Shown here: in pieces, positions 17,979-26,772 of the stretch
Position numbering within the stretch: position 1 is the stretch's first letter
Layout: each line of letters begins with the position of its first letter
NCBI GenBank assembly: GCA_016903695.1
Contig: JADQBB010000021.1
Location: 1 to 64,000 of the forward strand
Source of the DNA: Chlorogloea purpurea SAG 13.99
GTDB lineage: Bacteria; Cyanobacteriota; Cyanobacteriia; Cyanobacteriales; Microcystaceae
Length of the DNA: 64,000 nt
Reading direction: 5' to 3'
Made by a program: the position numbers and the translations under genes
Notes under the pieces: generated by a model
Seen by the model: the letters and a program-made list of their open reading frames with translations, nothing else
Databases searched by the model: none
What the model was told of the DNA's origin: nothing

Positions 17979-19487
17979 ATGCCGTTTCCCCGTTCTAGTG
18001 GTATTTTACTCCATCCTACCAGCCTGCCTGGAAACTACGGGATCGGGGAATTAGGCAAAGAAGCCTATGATTTTGTGGACTTCCTCCACCGTAGTAGTCA
18101 AAGACTGTGGCAGATATTACCATTGGGCCCCACTGGCTACGGTAATTCTCCCTATATGAGTTATTCAGCGATCGCTGGCAATCCCCTCCTGATCAGTTTA
18201 GAACTACTGAGGGAAAGGGGTTTACTGGAAAGCCAAGACTTAGAGAATTTACCACCTTTCCCCCTCGATCGTGTAGATTTTGACGTTGTTATCCCCTGGA
18301 AAACGAGTTTACTGCAAAAAGCGGGTAAGCGCTTCTTCGGGGGGGGTGACTCGATCGTTTATACACAGTTCGATGGTTTCTGTCGAGGCAATAGTGGCTG
18401 GCTAGAAGATTACGCTCTATTCATGGCCCTATTGAATCTCTATGAGGGCAGCCCTTGGACTCATTGGCCCGATGAGTTACGTCACCGTCACCCGTCAGCT
18501 TTGCAACGCGTGCGAGAGGAATTGAAAGAAGAGATTTTATTGCAAAAGTTCTATCAATTCGAGTTCATCCAACAGTGGCTGAACTTGAAACGCTACGCCA
18601 ATTCATTACAAGTTTCGATCGTCGGTGATATTCCTATTTACGTGGCCCATAACAGCGCTGATGTGTGGTCTAACCCCAGCGCCTTCAAACTTGACCCGGA
18701 AACCGGAAATCCGACGCAGATGGCGGGTGTACCGCCCGATTACTTCTCGGCGACGGGGCAGTTATGGGGTAATCCTATTTACGATTGGAAGTATTTAGAA
18801 AAAACCGATTTTGATTGGTGGCTCAAACGGGTAGAAGGCGTTCTCTACTTGGTCGATATAATCCGTATCGATCATTTTCGCGGATTGGAAGCTTATTGGT
18901 CTGTAGCCGCGGGTGAGACCACGGCCATGAACGGTAATTGGATAAAAGCGCCTGGAGCTAAACTTTTTGGGGCGATCAAAGATAAATTGGGATCTCTGCC
19001 CATCATAGCCGAGGATTTGGGAGACATCGACGAGGAGGTGCAACAATTACGGGATAGCTTCGGCTTTCCAGGTATGAAAATTCTCCAATTCGCTTTCGGC
19101 ACCGATTCAGATAACGTGCATCTGCCTTTTAATACGGCAGAAAATAGCGTTATCTATAGCGGCACTCACGATAATAACACCACGGTGGGTTGGTACACCA
19201 ACGATGCTAACGATTACGAGAAACATCAATTAGAACAATATTTAGGACATTCTCTCTCCCTCCATAACGTGTCTTGGGATCTGATCCGTTTAGCTTACAG
19301 TTGCGTTGCTAATCAAGCGATCATTCCCCTACAGGATGTGTTCAGCTTGGGCAGTGACGCTCGTATGAATCGCCCCAGCACTACCGAGGGTAATTGGTCT
19401 TGGCGTTATCGTCGGGAAGCTTTAACGCACGAGTATAGCGATCGTTTGAGCTATTTAGTTAAGTTATTCGGCAGAGATCGAGGGTAG
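17979..19487 (+). CDS. malQ: 4-alpha-glucanotransferase (amylomaltase)
   Basis: This GH77 disproportionating enzyme transfers alpha-1,4-glucan segments during glycogen and maltodextrin breakdown. It is 502 aa, usual for the compact bacterial/plastid D-enzyme type. It has SSGILLHPTSLPGNYGIGEL at the N terminus, GDIPIYVAHNSADVW, the nucleophile Asp in IIRIDHFRGLEAYW, the acid Glu in IIAEDLGDI and the stabilising Asp in YSGTHDNNT. It is convergent with the response regulator across 27 nt. The gene is intact. Confidence 0.96.
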   Translation: MPFPRSSGILLHPTSLPGNYGIGELGKEAYDFVDFLHRSSQRLWQILPLGPTGYGNSPYMSYSAIAGNPLLISLELLRERGLLESQDLENLPPFPLDRVDFDVVIPWKTSLLQKAGKRFFGGGDSIVYTQFDGFCRGNSGWLEDYALFMALLNLYEGSPWTHWPDELRHRHPSALQRVREELKEEILLQKFYQFEFIQQWLNLKRYANSLQVSIVGDIPIYVAHNSADVWSNPSAFKLDPETGNPTQMAGVPPDYFSATGQLWGNPIYDWKYLEKTDFDWWLKRVEGVLYLVDIIRIDHFRGLEAYWSVAAGETTAMNGNWIKAPGAKLFGAIKDKLGSLPIIAEDLGDIDEEVQQLRDSFGFPGMKILQFAFGTDSDNVHLPFNTAENSVIYSGTHDNNTTVGWYTNDANDYEKHQLEQYLGHSLSLHNVSWDLIRLAYSCVANQAIIPLQDVFSLGSDARMNRPSTTEGNWSWRYRREALTHEYSDRLSYLVKLFGRDRG

Positions 19488-19514
19488 CCATAGGCAATAG
19501 TGACCCAAGCGCTA

Positions 19515-20198
19515 CTAAACAGACGCGAAAGCTTTCAAACGATAACCCAATCCATAAACCGTTTCGATGAGATCTTCTGGGGCCCCCGCCCCTTTTAATT
19601 TCTGTCTCAAACTACGAATATGAGCTTTTACCGTGGCTTCTTCGGGAAATTGATCCAGGGTCCACAGTTGATCGATGATTTGGGTGCGACTGAAGACCCG
19701 GTTATTATGGCGGAGAAATAGTTCTAACAATCCGTATTCTTTAGGACTTAAAGGGACGGGATTACCCCGGTAAAAAACTTCACAGGTGCTGGGATTAAGG
19801 CTGACTCCCGCCGCTTCTAACACCGGGGGTAGGCTTGTTACCCCCCTACGCATCAACGCCCGCACACGGGCTAATAATTCTTCGATGTTGTAGGGTTTCA
19901 CCAAATAATCGTCAGCACCCACATCTAAACCAGCTACTCGATCGCCGATCAAGTCACGGGCTGTTAGCATCAGTATGGGAGTCTGGTCGCCTTTTTCCCG
20001 GAGACGGCGACAGAGACTTAATCCGTCTAGCTTGGGTAGCATGATGTCTAAGAGAATTAAATCGTAAGTGCTGGCTGTGGCCAGTTCAAAGCCAAGCTGA
20101 CCATCGGATGCTAATTCTACTACATAGTTCTGCTCGCTCAGCACTTCGACTAAGGGGTCGGCAATGCGATCGTCGTCCTCAATTAGAAGTATTTTCAT
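19515..20198 (-). CDS. OmpR/PhoB-family response regulator
   Basis: The 227-aa product has an N-terminal receiver domain with the acidic pocket EDDD, phosphoacceptor Asp51 in LILLDIMLPKLDG, Thr in LMLTARD and Lys in LVKPYNIEELL. A C-terminal winged helix follows, with LSPKEYGLLELFLRH, SRTQIIDQLW and VKAHIRSLRQKL. It is an orphan: no histidine kinase is adjacent. Its sequence style is close to cyanobacterial RppA/ManR-type regulators of photosynthesis or metal homeostasis, but I cannot assign which. Confidence 0.9.
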   Translation of the reverse strand: MKILLIEDDDRIADPLVEVLSEQNYVVELASDGQLGFELATASTYDLILLDIMLPKLDGLSLCRRLREKGDQTPILMLTARDLIGDRVAGLDVGADDYLVKPYNIEELLARVRALMRRGVTSLPPVLEAAGVSLNPSTCEVFYRGNPVPLSPKEYGLLELFLRHNNRVFSRTQIIDQLWTLDQFPEEATVKAHIRSLRQKLKGAGAPEDLIETVYGLGYRLKAFASV

Positions 20199-20470
20199 GT
20201 TATTAAGGAATCTTCAAGTGGTTAGGTCTTTGCAAATTTTAACTATGTTTTAGTTTTTTTTGTCAAGAGCAAATTAATTATTAACGAGCTTTTTATTGGT
20301 ATAGAACAGATTGTTTCTTGATTTGTTCCGTTTTTAGAAAATATTTTCCTGAAAGAAAGTTAACTCCGGGACTAGCAATAATTAGCACAAGAATAGGTAA
20401 ATTTCCGATAATTTTTGGATACTGTTAAGGTAATGATACGAAATCCGTTGCCCATAGACCCCATTTACAG
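20199..20470. other. AT-rich intergenic region upstream of the response regulator
   Basis: There is no gene here. It holds the promoter region of the minus-strand regulator and the far 3' side of pyk. Poly-T runs occur (for example around 20254-20262). I see no tRNA, riboswitch or convincing ORF. Confidence 0.5.
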
Positions 20471-20513
20471 AGACAGTGGCTAGTAATCCGTCACTGGTCA
20501 CTAGCCACTGTCT
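20471..20513 (-). terminator. 14-bp perfect inverted repeat downstream of pyk
   Basis: AGACAGTGGCTAGT (20471-20484) pairs perfectly with ACTAGCCACTGTCT (20500-20513) around a 15-nt loop. It lies 22 nt beyond the pyk stop, so it could end that transcript. Its core (agtggctagt...actagccact) recurs in the palindrome at 43366-43408, suggesting a dispersed repeat family that serves as terminators. Confidence 0.6.
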
Positions 20514-20535
20514 CCTATTACCCTGCGGTCGTACT

Positions 20536-21978
20536 TTATCCGCCGGCCTTAACGGTATGAAGCTTGAGGAAATTAGTGCGGCCCGCTTCACCCATAGGCA
20601 AACCGCCCATGATTAACACTTTATCCCCCGCTGATGCGAAATCACGACCTATTAAATCCTCGTCGATCGAGGGTAATAACTCCTCTAAACTATTCTTGAG
20701 AAATTTCATCAAAATAGGCCTAACCCCCCAATTCAAACACAGACGGCGATAAATCGTGGGATGGGGAGTATAGGCGATCAAAGGTGCTTTCGGACGTTCT
20801 GCAGAAGCGAGCTGAGCAGTATAACCCGTCTCCGTGAAAGTGACGATACACTTGAGATCGAGGGTATCATCGAGCGAGTGTAAAGCTTGGCTGATAGCAG
20901 CGGTATCGTCGCTATGATAGGGGGGATAATTAGTGAAATCCACGGAAGACTCCACCTCCTTAGCGATACGGGCCAGCATCTTCACCGATTCCACCGGGTA
21001 AGCGCCCACCGCTGACTCTCCCGATAACATCACCGCGTCCGTACCATCCATGATGGCGTTAGCCACATCGCTGGCTTCCGCACGAGTGGGGCGGGGATTG
21101 TAGATCATGCTATCTAACATCTGGGTGGCGGTAATCACCGGGATGCCTTTTTGATTACAGAGATGGATGATTTCCTTTTGAATCAAAGGGACTTTCTCTG
21201 GACTCATTTCCACGCCCAAATCACCGCGGGCCACCATGATCGCGTCACACTCATTGACGATCGATTCCAGGTTAGCGATCGCTTGGGGTTTTTCCAACTT
21301 AGCCAATACGGGAATATCCGCGCCTTTTTCTGTTAATAAAGCTTTTAAAGCTTGAATATCTTCCGGCTTGCGGACGAAGCTGAGAGAAATAAGATCCACG
21401 CCCTGGGCGATACCGAAATCTAAATCGAGTATATCCTTCTCGGTCATAGAAGGCAGGCGCAGATTGAGACTGGGTAAATTGACACCCTTACGACTCTTTA
21501 ACAGGCCCCCTTCCACTACCCAACAAACTACCGCCGCGCCATCGATTTTCTCGACGCGCAATTCTAATAAACCGTCGTCTAAAAGAACTTGAGTCCCCGC
21601 TTCGGCTTCCTCTGCCACATAGGGATAGTCGATGGCAACGGTGTTGGGTTGTCCTGTATATTGGGCCATGGGTACGAGAGTGAGGGATTCCCCCTCTACC
21701 AGTTGTATGCCTTCAGGGGGTAACTCACCCACGCGAATTTTCGGCCCCTGTAAATCCTGTAATAACATCAAGGGTAAATCTAAATTTTGAGCCACCTCCC
21801 TTAATCGGGCGATTCTCCTTGCGTGTTCGTCATATTTACCGTGAGAGAAATTAAGGCGGGCTACATTCATACCCGCTAACATCATCTGGGTCATAACTTC
21901 CTGCGAGTCGCTGGCGGGGCCGATAGTGGCGACGATTTTAGTGCGTTTCTCTTCAGTGCGTTTATTTAGGGGTTTCAT
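20536..21978 (-). CDS. pyk: Pyruvate kinase
   Basis: This enzyme makes pyruvate and ATP from phosphoenolpyruvate and ADP. It is 480 aa, the standard length without the C-terminal PEP-utilising extension found in the long cyanobacterial isoform. It has TKIVATIGPASDS, NVARLNFSHGKYDEH, DLQGPKIRVG, VLAKLEKPQAI, MVARGDLGVEM and TATQMLDSMI. The metal-binding Glu and Asp lie in the expected MVARGDLG region. The effector domain is residues 350-480. It is followed by a perfect inverted repeat. The gene starts 17 nt after the dehydrogenase gene stop at 21995, so the two may be co-transcribed. Confidence 0.97.
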   Translation of the reverse strand: MKPLNKRTEEKRTKIVATIGPASDSQEVMTQMMLAGMNVARLNFSHGKYDEHARRIARLREVAQNLDLPLMLLQDLQGPKIRVGELPPEGIQLVEGESLTLVPMAQYTGQPNTVAIDYPYVAEEAEAGTQVLLDDGLLELRVEKIDGAAVVCWVVEGGLLKSRKGVNLPSLNLRLPSMTEKDILDLDFGIAQGVDLISLSFVRKPEDIQALKALLTEKGADIPVLAKLEKPQAIANLESIVNECDAIMVARGDLGVEMSPEKVPLIQKEIIHLCNQKGIPVITATQMLDSMIYNPRPTRAEASDVANAIMDGTDAVMLSGESAVGAYPVESVKMLARIAKEVESSVDFTNYPPYHSDDTAAISQALHSLDDTLDLKCIVTFTETGYTAQLASAERPKAPLIAYTPHPTIYRRLCLNWGVRPILMKFLKNSLEELLPSIDEDLIGRDFASAGDKVLIMGGLPMGEAGRTNFLKLHTVKAGG

Positions 21979-21994
21979 AAGTTCTTCCTACTGT

Positions 21995-23005
21995 TTACGG
22001 ATTAGAGGGTTTATAAACTACTTCATTGGTCAAAGTTTCACCCTTGGCGAATTCAGTGACATTGGTTAGGGTGGTATTGGCGATCTGTTCTAAAGCATTA
22101 CAGGTGAAGAAGGCTTGGTGGGCGGTAATGACCACGTTAGAGAAAGACTGTAACAGTTGGAACGTTTCATCTTGGATGATGGTATCGGATAAGTCCTGAA
22201 AAAACAGTTCGTCTTCCTGTTCGTAAACATCGATGCCCAGATAGCCGATTTTATGAGCCTTAATCCCGTCGATAACGGCGCGAGTGTCCATTAAACCTCC
22301 CCTGCTAGTGTTGATCAACATCACTCCGTCTTTCATCCCGCTGATGGTGTCGCCGTTGATCAAGTAGTGGGTTTCTGGTAACAGGGGGCAGTGAAGGGAA
22401 ATAATATCGCTTTCTTTGAGAAGTTCCGGTAAGGATACGTATTTGGCGTTACCGAGAGTTTCAAATTGGGAATTCGGGTAAGCGTCGTAACCTAAGAGAG
22501 AACAGCCGAAACCCTGCATGATCTTGGCGAATACCATGCCAATTTTGCCAGTGCCTACAACTCCCACGTTACAACCGTTAAGATCGAATCCTAGTAAGCC
22601 TTCGAGGGAAAAGTTATCATCGCGAACCCGATTGTAAGCCCGATAAAGTCTCCGATTCAGGGTTAAAATCAGGGCGACGGCGTGTTCGGCGACAGCGTAG
22701 GGGGAATAGGCAGGGACGCGAGCCATTTTTATACCCAGTTCTTGCGCCCGTTTCAAGTTTACCGTATTGTAACCCGCCGATCGCAGTGCTAAAAATTTCG
22801 TCCCTCCCTCCACCAATATCTCTAAAGTTTTCGCATCGGCGATGTCGTTGACGAACATACAGACTGCGGGATAACCTTTAGCCAGGATAGCAGTGTCGCA
22901 ATTCAGTTGCGCTTCAAAGAACGTCAACTCGTGACCGTAATCGACATTTGTCGCTTTAAAAGATTCACGATCGTATGATTTACTACTGAAAAAGGCAACC
23001 TTCAT
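21995..23005 (-). CDS. ldhA: D-lactate dehydrogenase-type 2-hydroxyacid dehydrogenase
   Basis: This NAD-dependent enzyme reduces pyruvate to D-lactate in fermentation. The start is set at the Met at 23005 (MKVAFFSSKSYDRESF), the conserved LdhA opening; 12 upstream codons are unlike the family. It is 336 aa. It has GVVGTGKIGMVFAKIMQGFG (Rossmann), the catalytic Arg in LINTSRGGLMDT, Glu in VYEQEDELFF and His in VITAHQAFFT. It lies 17 nt upstream of pyk, so a joint role around pyruvate is plausible. Related enzymes also reduce other 2-oxoacids, such as phenylpyruvate. Confidence 0.9.
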   Translation of the reverse strand: MKVAFFSSKSYDRESFKATNVDYGHELTFFEAQLNCDTAILAKGYPAVCMFVNDIADAKTLEILVEGGTKFLALRSAGYNTVNLKRAQELGIKMARVPAYSPYAVAEHAVALILTLNRRLYRAYNRVRDDNFSLEGLLGFDLNGCNVGVVGTGKIGMVFAKIMQGFGCSLLGYDAYPNSQFETLGNAKYVSLPELLKESDIISLHCPLLPETHYLINGDTISGMKDGVMLINTSRGGLMDTRAVIDGIKAHKIGYLGIDVYEQEDELFFQDLSDTIIQDETFQLLQSFSNVVITAHQAFFTCNALEQIANTTLTNVTEFAKGETLTNEVVYKPSNP

Positions 23006-23108
23006 ATTTTCTTTGCAGAGAACTCTACAACGTTTATACAATAACCATCATATTTATCTTTAATATTTAAAGATTTAATTAGTATTAAGAGAGAACGCCG
23101 TCACGGTA

Positions 23109-23999
23109 TTAATTAATAGTTAACCCGTCGTTAAACTTTTTCACCTCCATGAAAACATCCTCCGGCGCTTCCTCCGGTAAAAAATGACCGCAATCTAAAG
23201 CTTTACCCTGCACTTTAAGCCCTTGTTCGTCCCAAACCGATGACATATCGAAATGGCGTGATAATACGCCCCATTTACCCCACAAAACTAATAGGGGACA
23301 GGATATTTTAATCGCTCGATCTTGTCGATCGTGTTGTAAGTCGATAGTAGCGGAAGCTCGATAATCTTCACAGGTGGCCCGGATAGTTTCAAGATTAGAA
23401 AAACAGCGTTCGTATTCGGCCATGGCCATATCAGAAAAAGCATTTCGATTACGACTCCAACGGCCGAGACAATCCCTTAGAAAATAAACCGGATCAGCAC
23501 CGATCAAAGTTTCGGGAAAAGGAAAAGGTTGGATCAAAAATAACCAATGATAATAAGCGGTGGCGAAATCTTGAGCGAGATTTTCGTACATGATTAGAGT
23601 GGGGGCAATATCTAATAAGATTAACTTTTTAACCCTAGTAGGATAATCCTTCGCCAAACGATGGGCCACCCTCGCCCCTCGATCGTGTCCCATGAGATAG
23701 AATCGATCGTAACCCAGTTTTGCCATCACCCCCACTTGATCAGCGGCCATCGCCCTTTTAGAATAGGTGCTATGATCGGGCAGGGAAGGCGGTTTAGAAC
23801 TGTCTCCGTAACCCCTTAAATCGGTGGCGATAACAGTAAAATTCTCCTCTAGAATCGGAGCGATTTTCAGCCACATCGCGTGAGTTTGTGGATAGCCGTG
23901 TAGTAATAAAATTGGTTCACCTTTCCCGCCGATCGCACCGTGAATAGTCACGCCGTTAACGTCATAATCAAACTCTGTAAAACCAGGCAATATACTCAT
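23109..23999 (-). CDS. Alpha/beta hydrolase of the fluoroacetate dehalogenase type
   Basis: The 296-aa product has the catalytic set of haloacetate dehalogenases. Nucleophile Asp106 and Arg107/Arg110 lie in GHDRGAR, acid Asp130 in LILLDIAPT, the halide-binding His151-Trp152 in AYYHWLF, Tyr213 in CEDYRASATIDL and base His272 in DCGHFLPEE. The oxyanion region is LHGYPQTHAMW. These match the known RPA1163 fluoroacetate dehalogenase residue set and spacing. Whether it acts on fluoroacetate, chloroacetate or another ester or epoxide is inference. Its ATG overlaps by two bases the ATG of the divergent deacetylase gene. Confidence 0.85.
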   Translation of the reverse strand: MSILPGFTEFDYDVNGVTIHGAIGGKGEPILLLHGYPQTHAMWLKIAPILEENFTVIATDLRGYGDSSKPPSLPDHSTYSKRAMAADQVGVMAKLGYDRFYLMGHDRGARVAHRLAKDYPTRVKKLILLDIAPTLIMYENLAQDFATAYYHWLFLIQPFPFPETLIGADPVYFLRDCLGRWSRNRNAFSDMAMAEYERCFSNLETIRATCEDYRASATIDLQHDRQDRAIKISCPLLVLWGKWGVLSRHFDMSSVWDEQGLKVQGKALDCGHFLPEEAPEDVFMEVKKFNDGLTIN

Positions 24000-24921
24000 G
24001 ATCTCGATTATCTATTCAGATGAGTTTCTCAATCATGATACAGGGAGTTTTCACCCGGAAAGACCGGAAAGATTAACGGCGATAGTATCCGCTTTAAAAA
24101 GTGCTTCTTGGACTCAACAATTACAGTGGCAAAAACCAACACCCGTTGAATTTCGTGACGAGGTGATGGGTTTGATCGAGGAAGTACACTCTTCCGATTA
24201 TCTCCAACACATCAAACATTTATCCGCGAAAGGCGGGGGAATGCTAGACGGCGATACGCCCGTGTCTAAATATAGTTACGATGTGGCCACCTTGGCGGTG
24301 AGCGCTTGGTTAGACGGGATCGATCGCACTTTAGCTACCGGCAACCCCAGTTTTATCCTCGCCCGCCCGCCGGGGCATCACGCCTGTAAAAATCACGGTA
24401 TGGGATTCTGCCTGTTCAGTAACGCGGCGATTGCCGCTTATTATGCCTTACAAGAGAAAGCGATCAATCGTGTGGCCATATTAGACTGGGACGTGCATCA
24501 CGGTAACGGCACTCAAGAGCGAGTGGAAAATAACTCCAGGATAGCTTATTGTTCCCTACATCAATCGCCCTGTTATCCAGGCACGGGTACAAGACAGGAA
24601 AGGGGATTACACCACAATGTTTTAAATATCCCTTTATCTCCCGGTAGTAACGTCTCGGTTTACAAATCGGCTTTCATCGGGGAAGTCTTACCCTTTTTGC
24701 AGGGATTCAAGCCGGATTTACTGATAGTTAGCGCCGGTTATGATGCCACGGCCGCGGATATGTTGGCGACGATGAACCTACAACCGGAAGATTATGGATT
24801 ATTCACCGAATATATACGAACCTTGGGCTGTCCCATCTTATTCGGTTTAGAGGGGGGTTACGATCTCGATGCCCTCTCCGCTTCCGTGGTAGCTACCTTA
24901 GAAGTTTTCACCCGTTCATAA
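23998..24921 (+). CDS. Histone deacetylase-family (class II-like) deacetylase
   Basis: The 307-aa zinc hydrolase has all HDAC-fold signatures: SFHPERPERL, the charge relay His127-His128 in ARPPGHHAC, Zn ligands Asp165 and His167 in DWDVHHGNGTQ and a third Asp in VSAGYDA, plus the catalytic Tyr region LEGGYDLDAL. Bacterial members remove acyl groups from polyamines or proteins; the substrate is unknown here. The start ATG at 23998 shares AT with the divergent hydrolase start. It ends 6 nt before cofG, so these two are probably one transcript. Confidence 0.92.
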   Translation: MISIIYSDEFLNHDTGSFHPERPERLTAIVSALKSASWTQQLQWQKPTPVEFRDEVMGLIEEVHSSDYLQHIKHLSAKGGGMLDGDTPVSKYSYDVATLAVSAWLDGIDRTLATGNPSFILARPPGHHACKNHGMGFCLFSNAAIAAYYALQEKAINRVAILDWDVHHGNGTQERVENNSRIAYCSLHQSPCYPGTGTRQERGLHHNVLNIPLSPGSNVSVYKSAFIGEVLPFLQGFKPDLLIVSAGYDATAADMLATMNLQPEDYGLFTEYIRTLGCPILFGLEGGYDLDALSASVVATLEVFTRS

Positions 24922-24927
24922 ATTGCG

Positions 24928-25872
24928 ATGACCATCAGTACCGATTATTCTAGAGTTGTGACCTATAGCCGAGCTTATACGATCGTTCCTACCTACGAGT
25001 GTTTCAATCGTTGTAGTTACTGTAATTTCAGAACCGATATAGGTAAAAGTCCCTGGCTATCACTATCACAGGCGCGGGAAATTTTAAAAACACTACCGGG
25101 GGAAGTTACGGAAATACTCATTCTCAGCGGCGAAGTCCATCCTAAAGCGCCCGATCGACAAGCTTGGTCAGAAAGGATTTACGATCTCGGAAAGTTAGCC
25201 CTGGATATGGGTTTTATGCCCCATACGAACGCGGGTATCTTAAGTTACGAGGAGATGAAAAAATTAAAAGAGGTGAATGTGTCCATGGGGTTAATGTTAG
25301 AACAGATCACCCCGGATTTACTGCTAACCGTCCACCGCCACGCCCCCAGTAAAATTCCGGCACTGAGACTGGAACAATTACACTGGGCGGGTGAATTGCG
25401 TATTCCCTTCACCACCGGCTTACTGTTGGGCATCGGCGAGAAAGAAACCCACCGGTGGGATACTTTAGAAGCTATTACACATATTCACCAGCGTTGGGGC
25501 CACATACAAGAAGTAATCCTGCAACCTTATAACGTGGGTACTAAAGAAGCTTGGCAGGGAGAGTCTTTTCAACCCGAAATGTTACCCGCCCTGGTAGAGA
25601 GGGCGAGGGAGATTCTGCCAGCGGATATTACCATTCAAATACCCCCTAATTTAGTGGCATCTGACTCGGTTCTTTTCCAATGTTTGGAAGCGGGGGCGAG
25701 GGACTTGGGGGGTATAGTACCCAAGGACGAAGTTAATCCCGATTACGAACATTCCAACTTGGAGCTATTAACCCGGAAATTAGCCGCGAGGGGATGGCAG
25801 TTAAAACCCCGCTTGCCTATATATCCACAATACGAGGGGTGGTTAACAGAAAAGGCGCAGCCCCAGGATTGA
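24928..25872 (+). CDS. cofG: 7,8-didemethyl-8-hydroxy-5-deazariboflavin synthase subunit CofG
   Basis: This radical SAM enzyme works with CofH to make the deazaflavin Fo, the antenna chromophore of many photolyases and precursor of F420. The product is 314 aa. The iron-sulfur motif is CFNRCSYC (Cys-x3-Cys-x2-Cys) in YTIVPTYECFNRCSYCNFR. LILSGEVHP, MGLMLEQ and FTTGLLLGIGE are conserved CofG blocks. The C-terminal region holds RDLGGIVPKDEVNPDYEH. CofH is not in the window. The last 56 nt overlap the convergent DUF4079 gene. Confidence 0.93.
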   Translation: MTISTDYSRVVTYSRAYTIVPTYECFNRCSYCNFRTDIGKSPWLSLSQAREILKTLPGEVTEILILSGEVHPKAPDRQAWSERIYDLGKLALDMGFMPHTNAGILSYEEMKKLKEVNVSMGLMLEQITPDLLLTVHRHAPSKIPALRLEQLHWAGELRIPFTTGLLLGIGEKETHRWDTLEAITHIHQRWGHIQEVILQPYNVGTKEAWQGESFQPEMLPALVERAREILPADITIQIPPNLVASDSVLFQCLEAGARDLGGIVPKDEVNPDYEHSNLELLTRKLAARGWQLKPRLPIYPQYEGWLTEKAQPQD

Positions 25873-26593
25873 ATCCCGATTTTAACTGGGGGCAGGTTTT
25901 GTTTTTCCAATCGCACTTGTAAATATAGGGTTTCTGCCAACCTAGGGGGATTTCTAATAAGTCCCGCGAACCGGTGAAGCCCTGCCCTAAAAAGAGGATT
26001 ACAGCTATCGAGTTGAGTACCGTGTGGGCGACGCGCCATTTGTGCGATCGATCTTTATATATATCATCGATGATGGCGAGGGAAAAGACCATTAACAGGG
26101 CGGCTACCAAGCCGATATAGTAATGAGACCAATACCATTCATCGGTACGGCGGAACACGCCATCTTGAGCGCCGAGAACCACCAATCCCATACCCGTGAG
26201 GGTGGCGAGTATCCCCCGCCAGAGGGGAGTCCGCGCGCGGTAGAGGAAGACGAGGGAGGCGATGGTAAAAGCGAACATCAGCCCGATGAAAATCACCTGG
26301 AAGCTTTCTAATTTACCGTCTTTTTGTTTGTCGAGGAAGCCGCCGGAACCATAAACCACGGAGTAGGCAAGTGCGATCAACATAACACCGATAACCGAAC
26401 CGGCCAACAATTTACCGAGGCGTAAATGTTCTGGCCCCACCTGCGGGGGAATTTTACTTTTCTTTTCCGCACCAGTTTGTAAACGGCGTTGACGAGTTTG
26501 CCAGGCGAAATTTAAAACTAACCCCAGGAGGGGGAAAACCACCACGATCGCTAAGAACGGATGTATTAAAGAAACAAAATCTAAAAAATCCAT
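25817..26593 (-). CDS. DUF4079-family membrane protein
   Basis: The 258-aa integral membrane protein has about six hydrophobic segments (near residues 10-28, 70-85, 102-118, 128-145, 160-178 and 195-210). It opens with DFVSLIHPFLAIVVVFPLLG, the usual DUF4079 start found in cyanobacteria and plastids. His residues in the helices (HPFL, WSHYYIG, VAHTVLN) could be heme ligands as in cytochrome b561-like folds, but that is inference. The C terminus contains CDWKNKTC. The gene overlaps the cofG 3' end by 56 nt in a tail-to-tail arrangement. Confidence 0.85.
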   Translation of the reverse strand: MDFLDFVSLIHPFLAIVVVFPLLGLVLNFAWQTRQRRLQTGAEKKSKIPPQVGPEHLRLGKLLAGSVIGVMLIALAYSVVYGSGGFLDKQKDGKLESFQVIFIGLMFAFTIASLVFLYRARTPLWRGILATLTGMGLVVLGAQDGVFRRTDEWYWSHYYIGLVAALLMVFSLAIIDDIYKDRSHKWRVAHTVLNSIAVILFLGQGFTGSRDLLEIPLGWQKPYIYKCDWKNKTCPQLKSGFNPGAAPFLLTTPRIVDI

Positions 26594-26772
26594 AGGACTA
26601 TAGAGAGAGCGGTAAGGGGAGGATCTTTATCCATAATAGTAACGGGGGATGAAAACAAGCCCAATCAAAACTGAGTTTTTCCTGAGAAAGACCCTACTAG
26701 GGTTTTTAATCTCGCCCCCGCCTTAGAAATTGTGCTATATGATGGATCTAGACATCTACGACTCTAACTATT

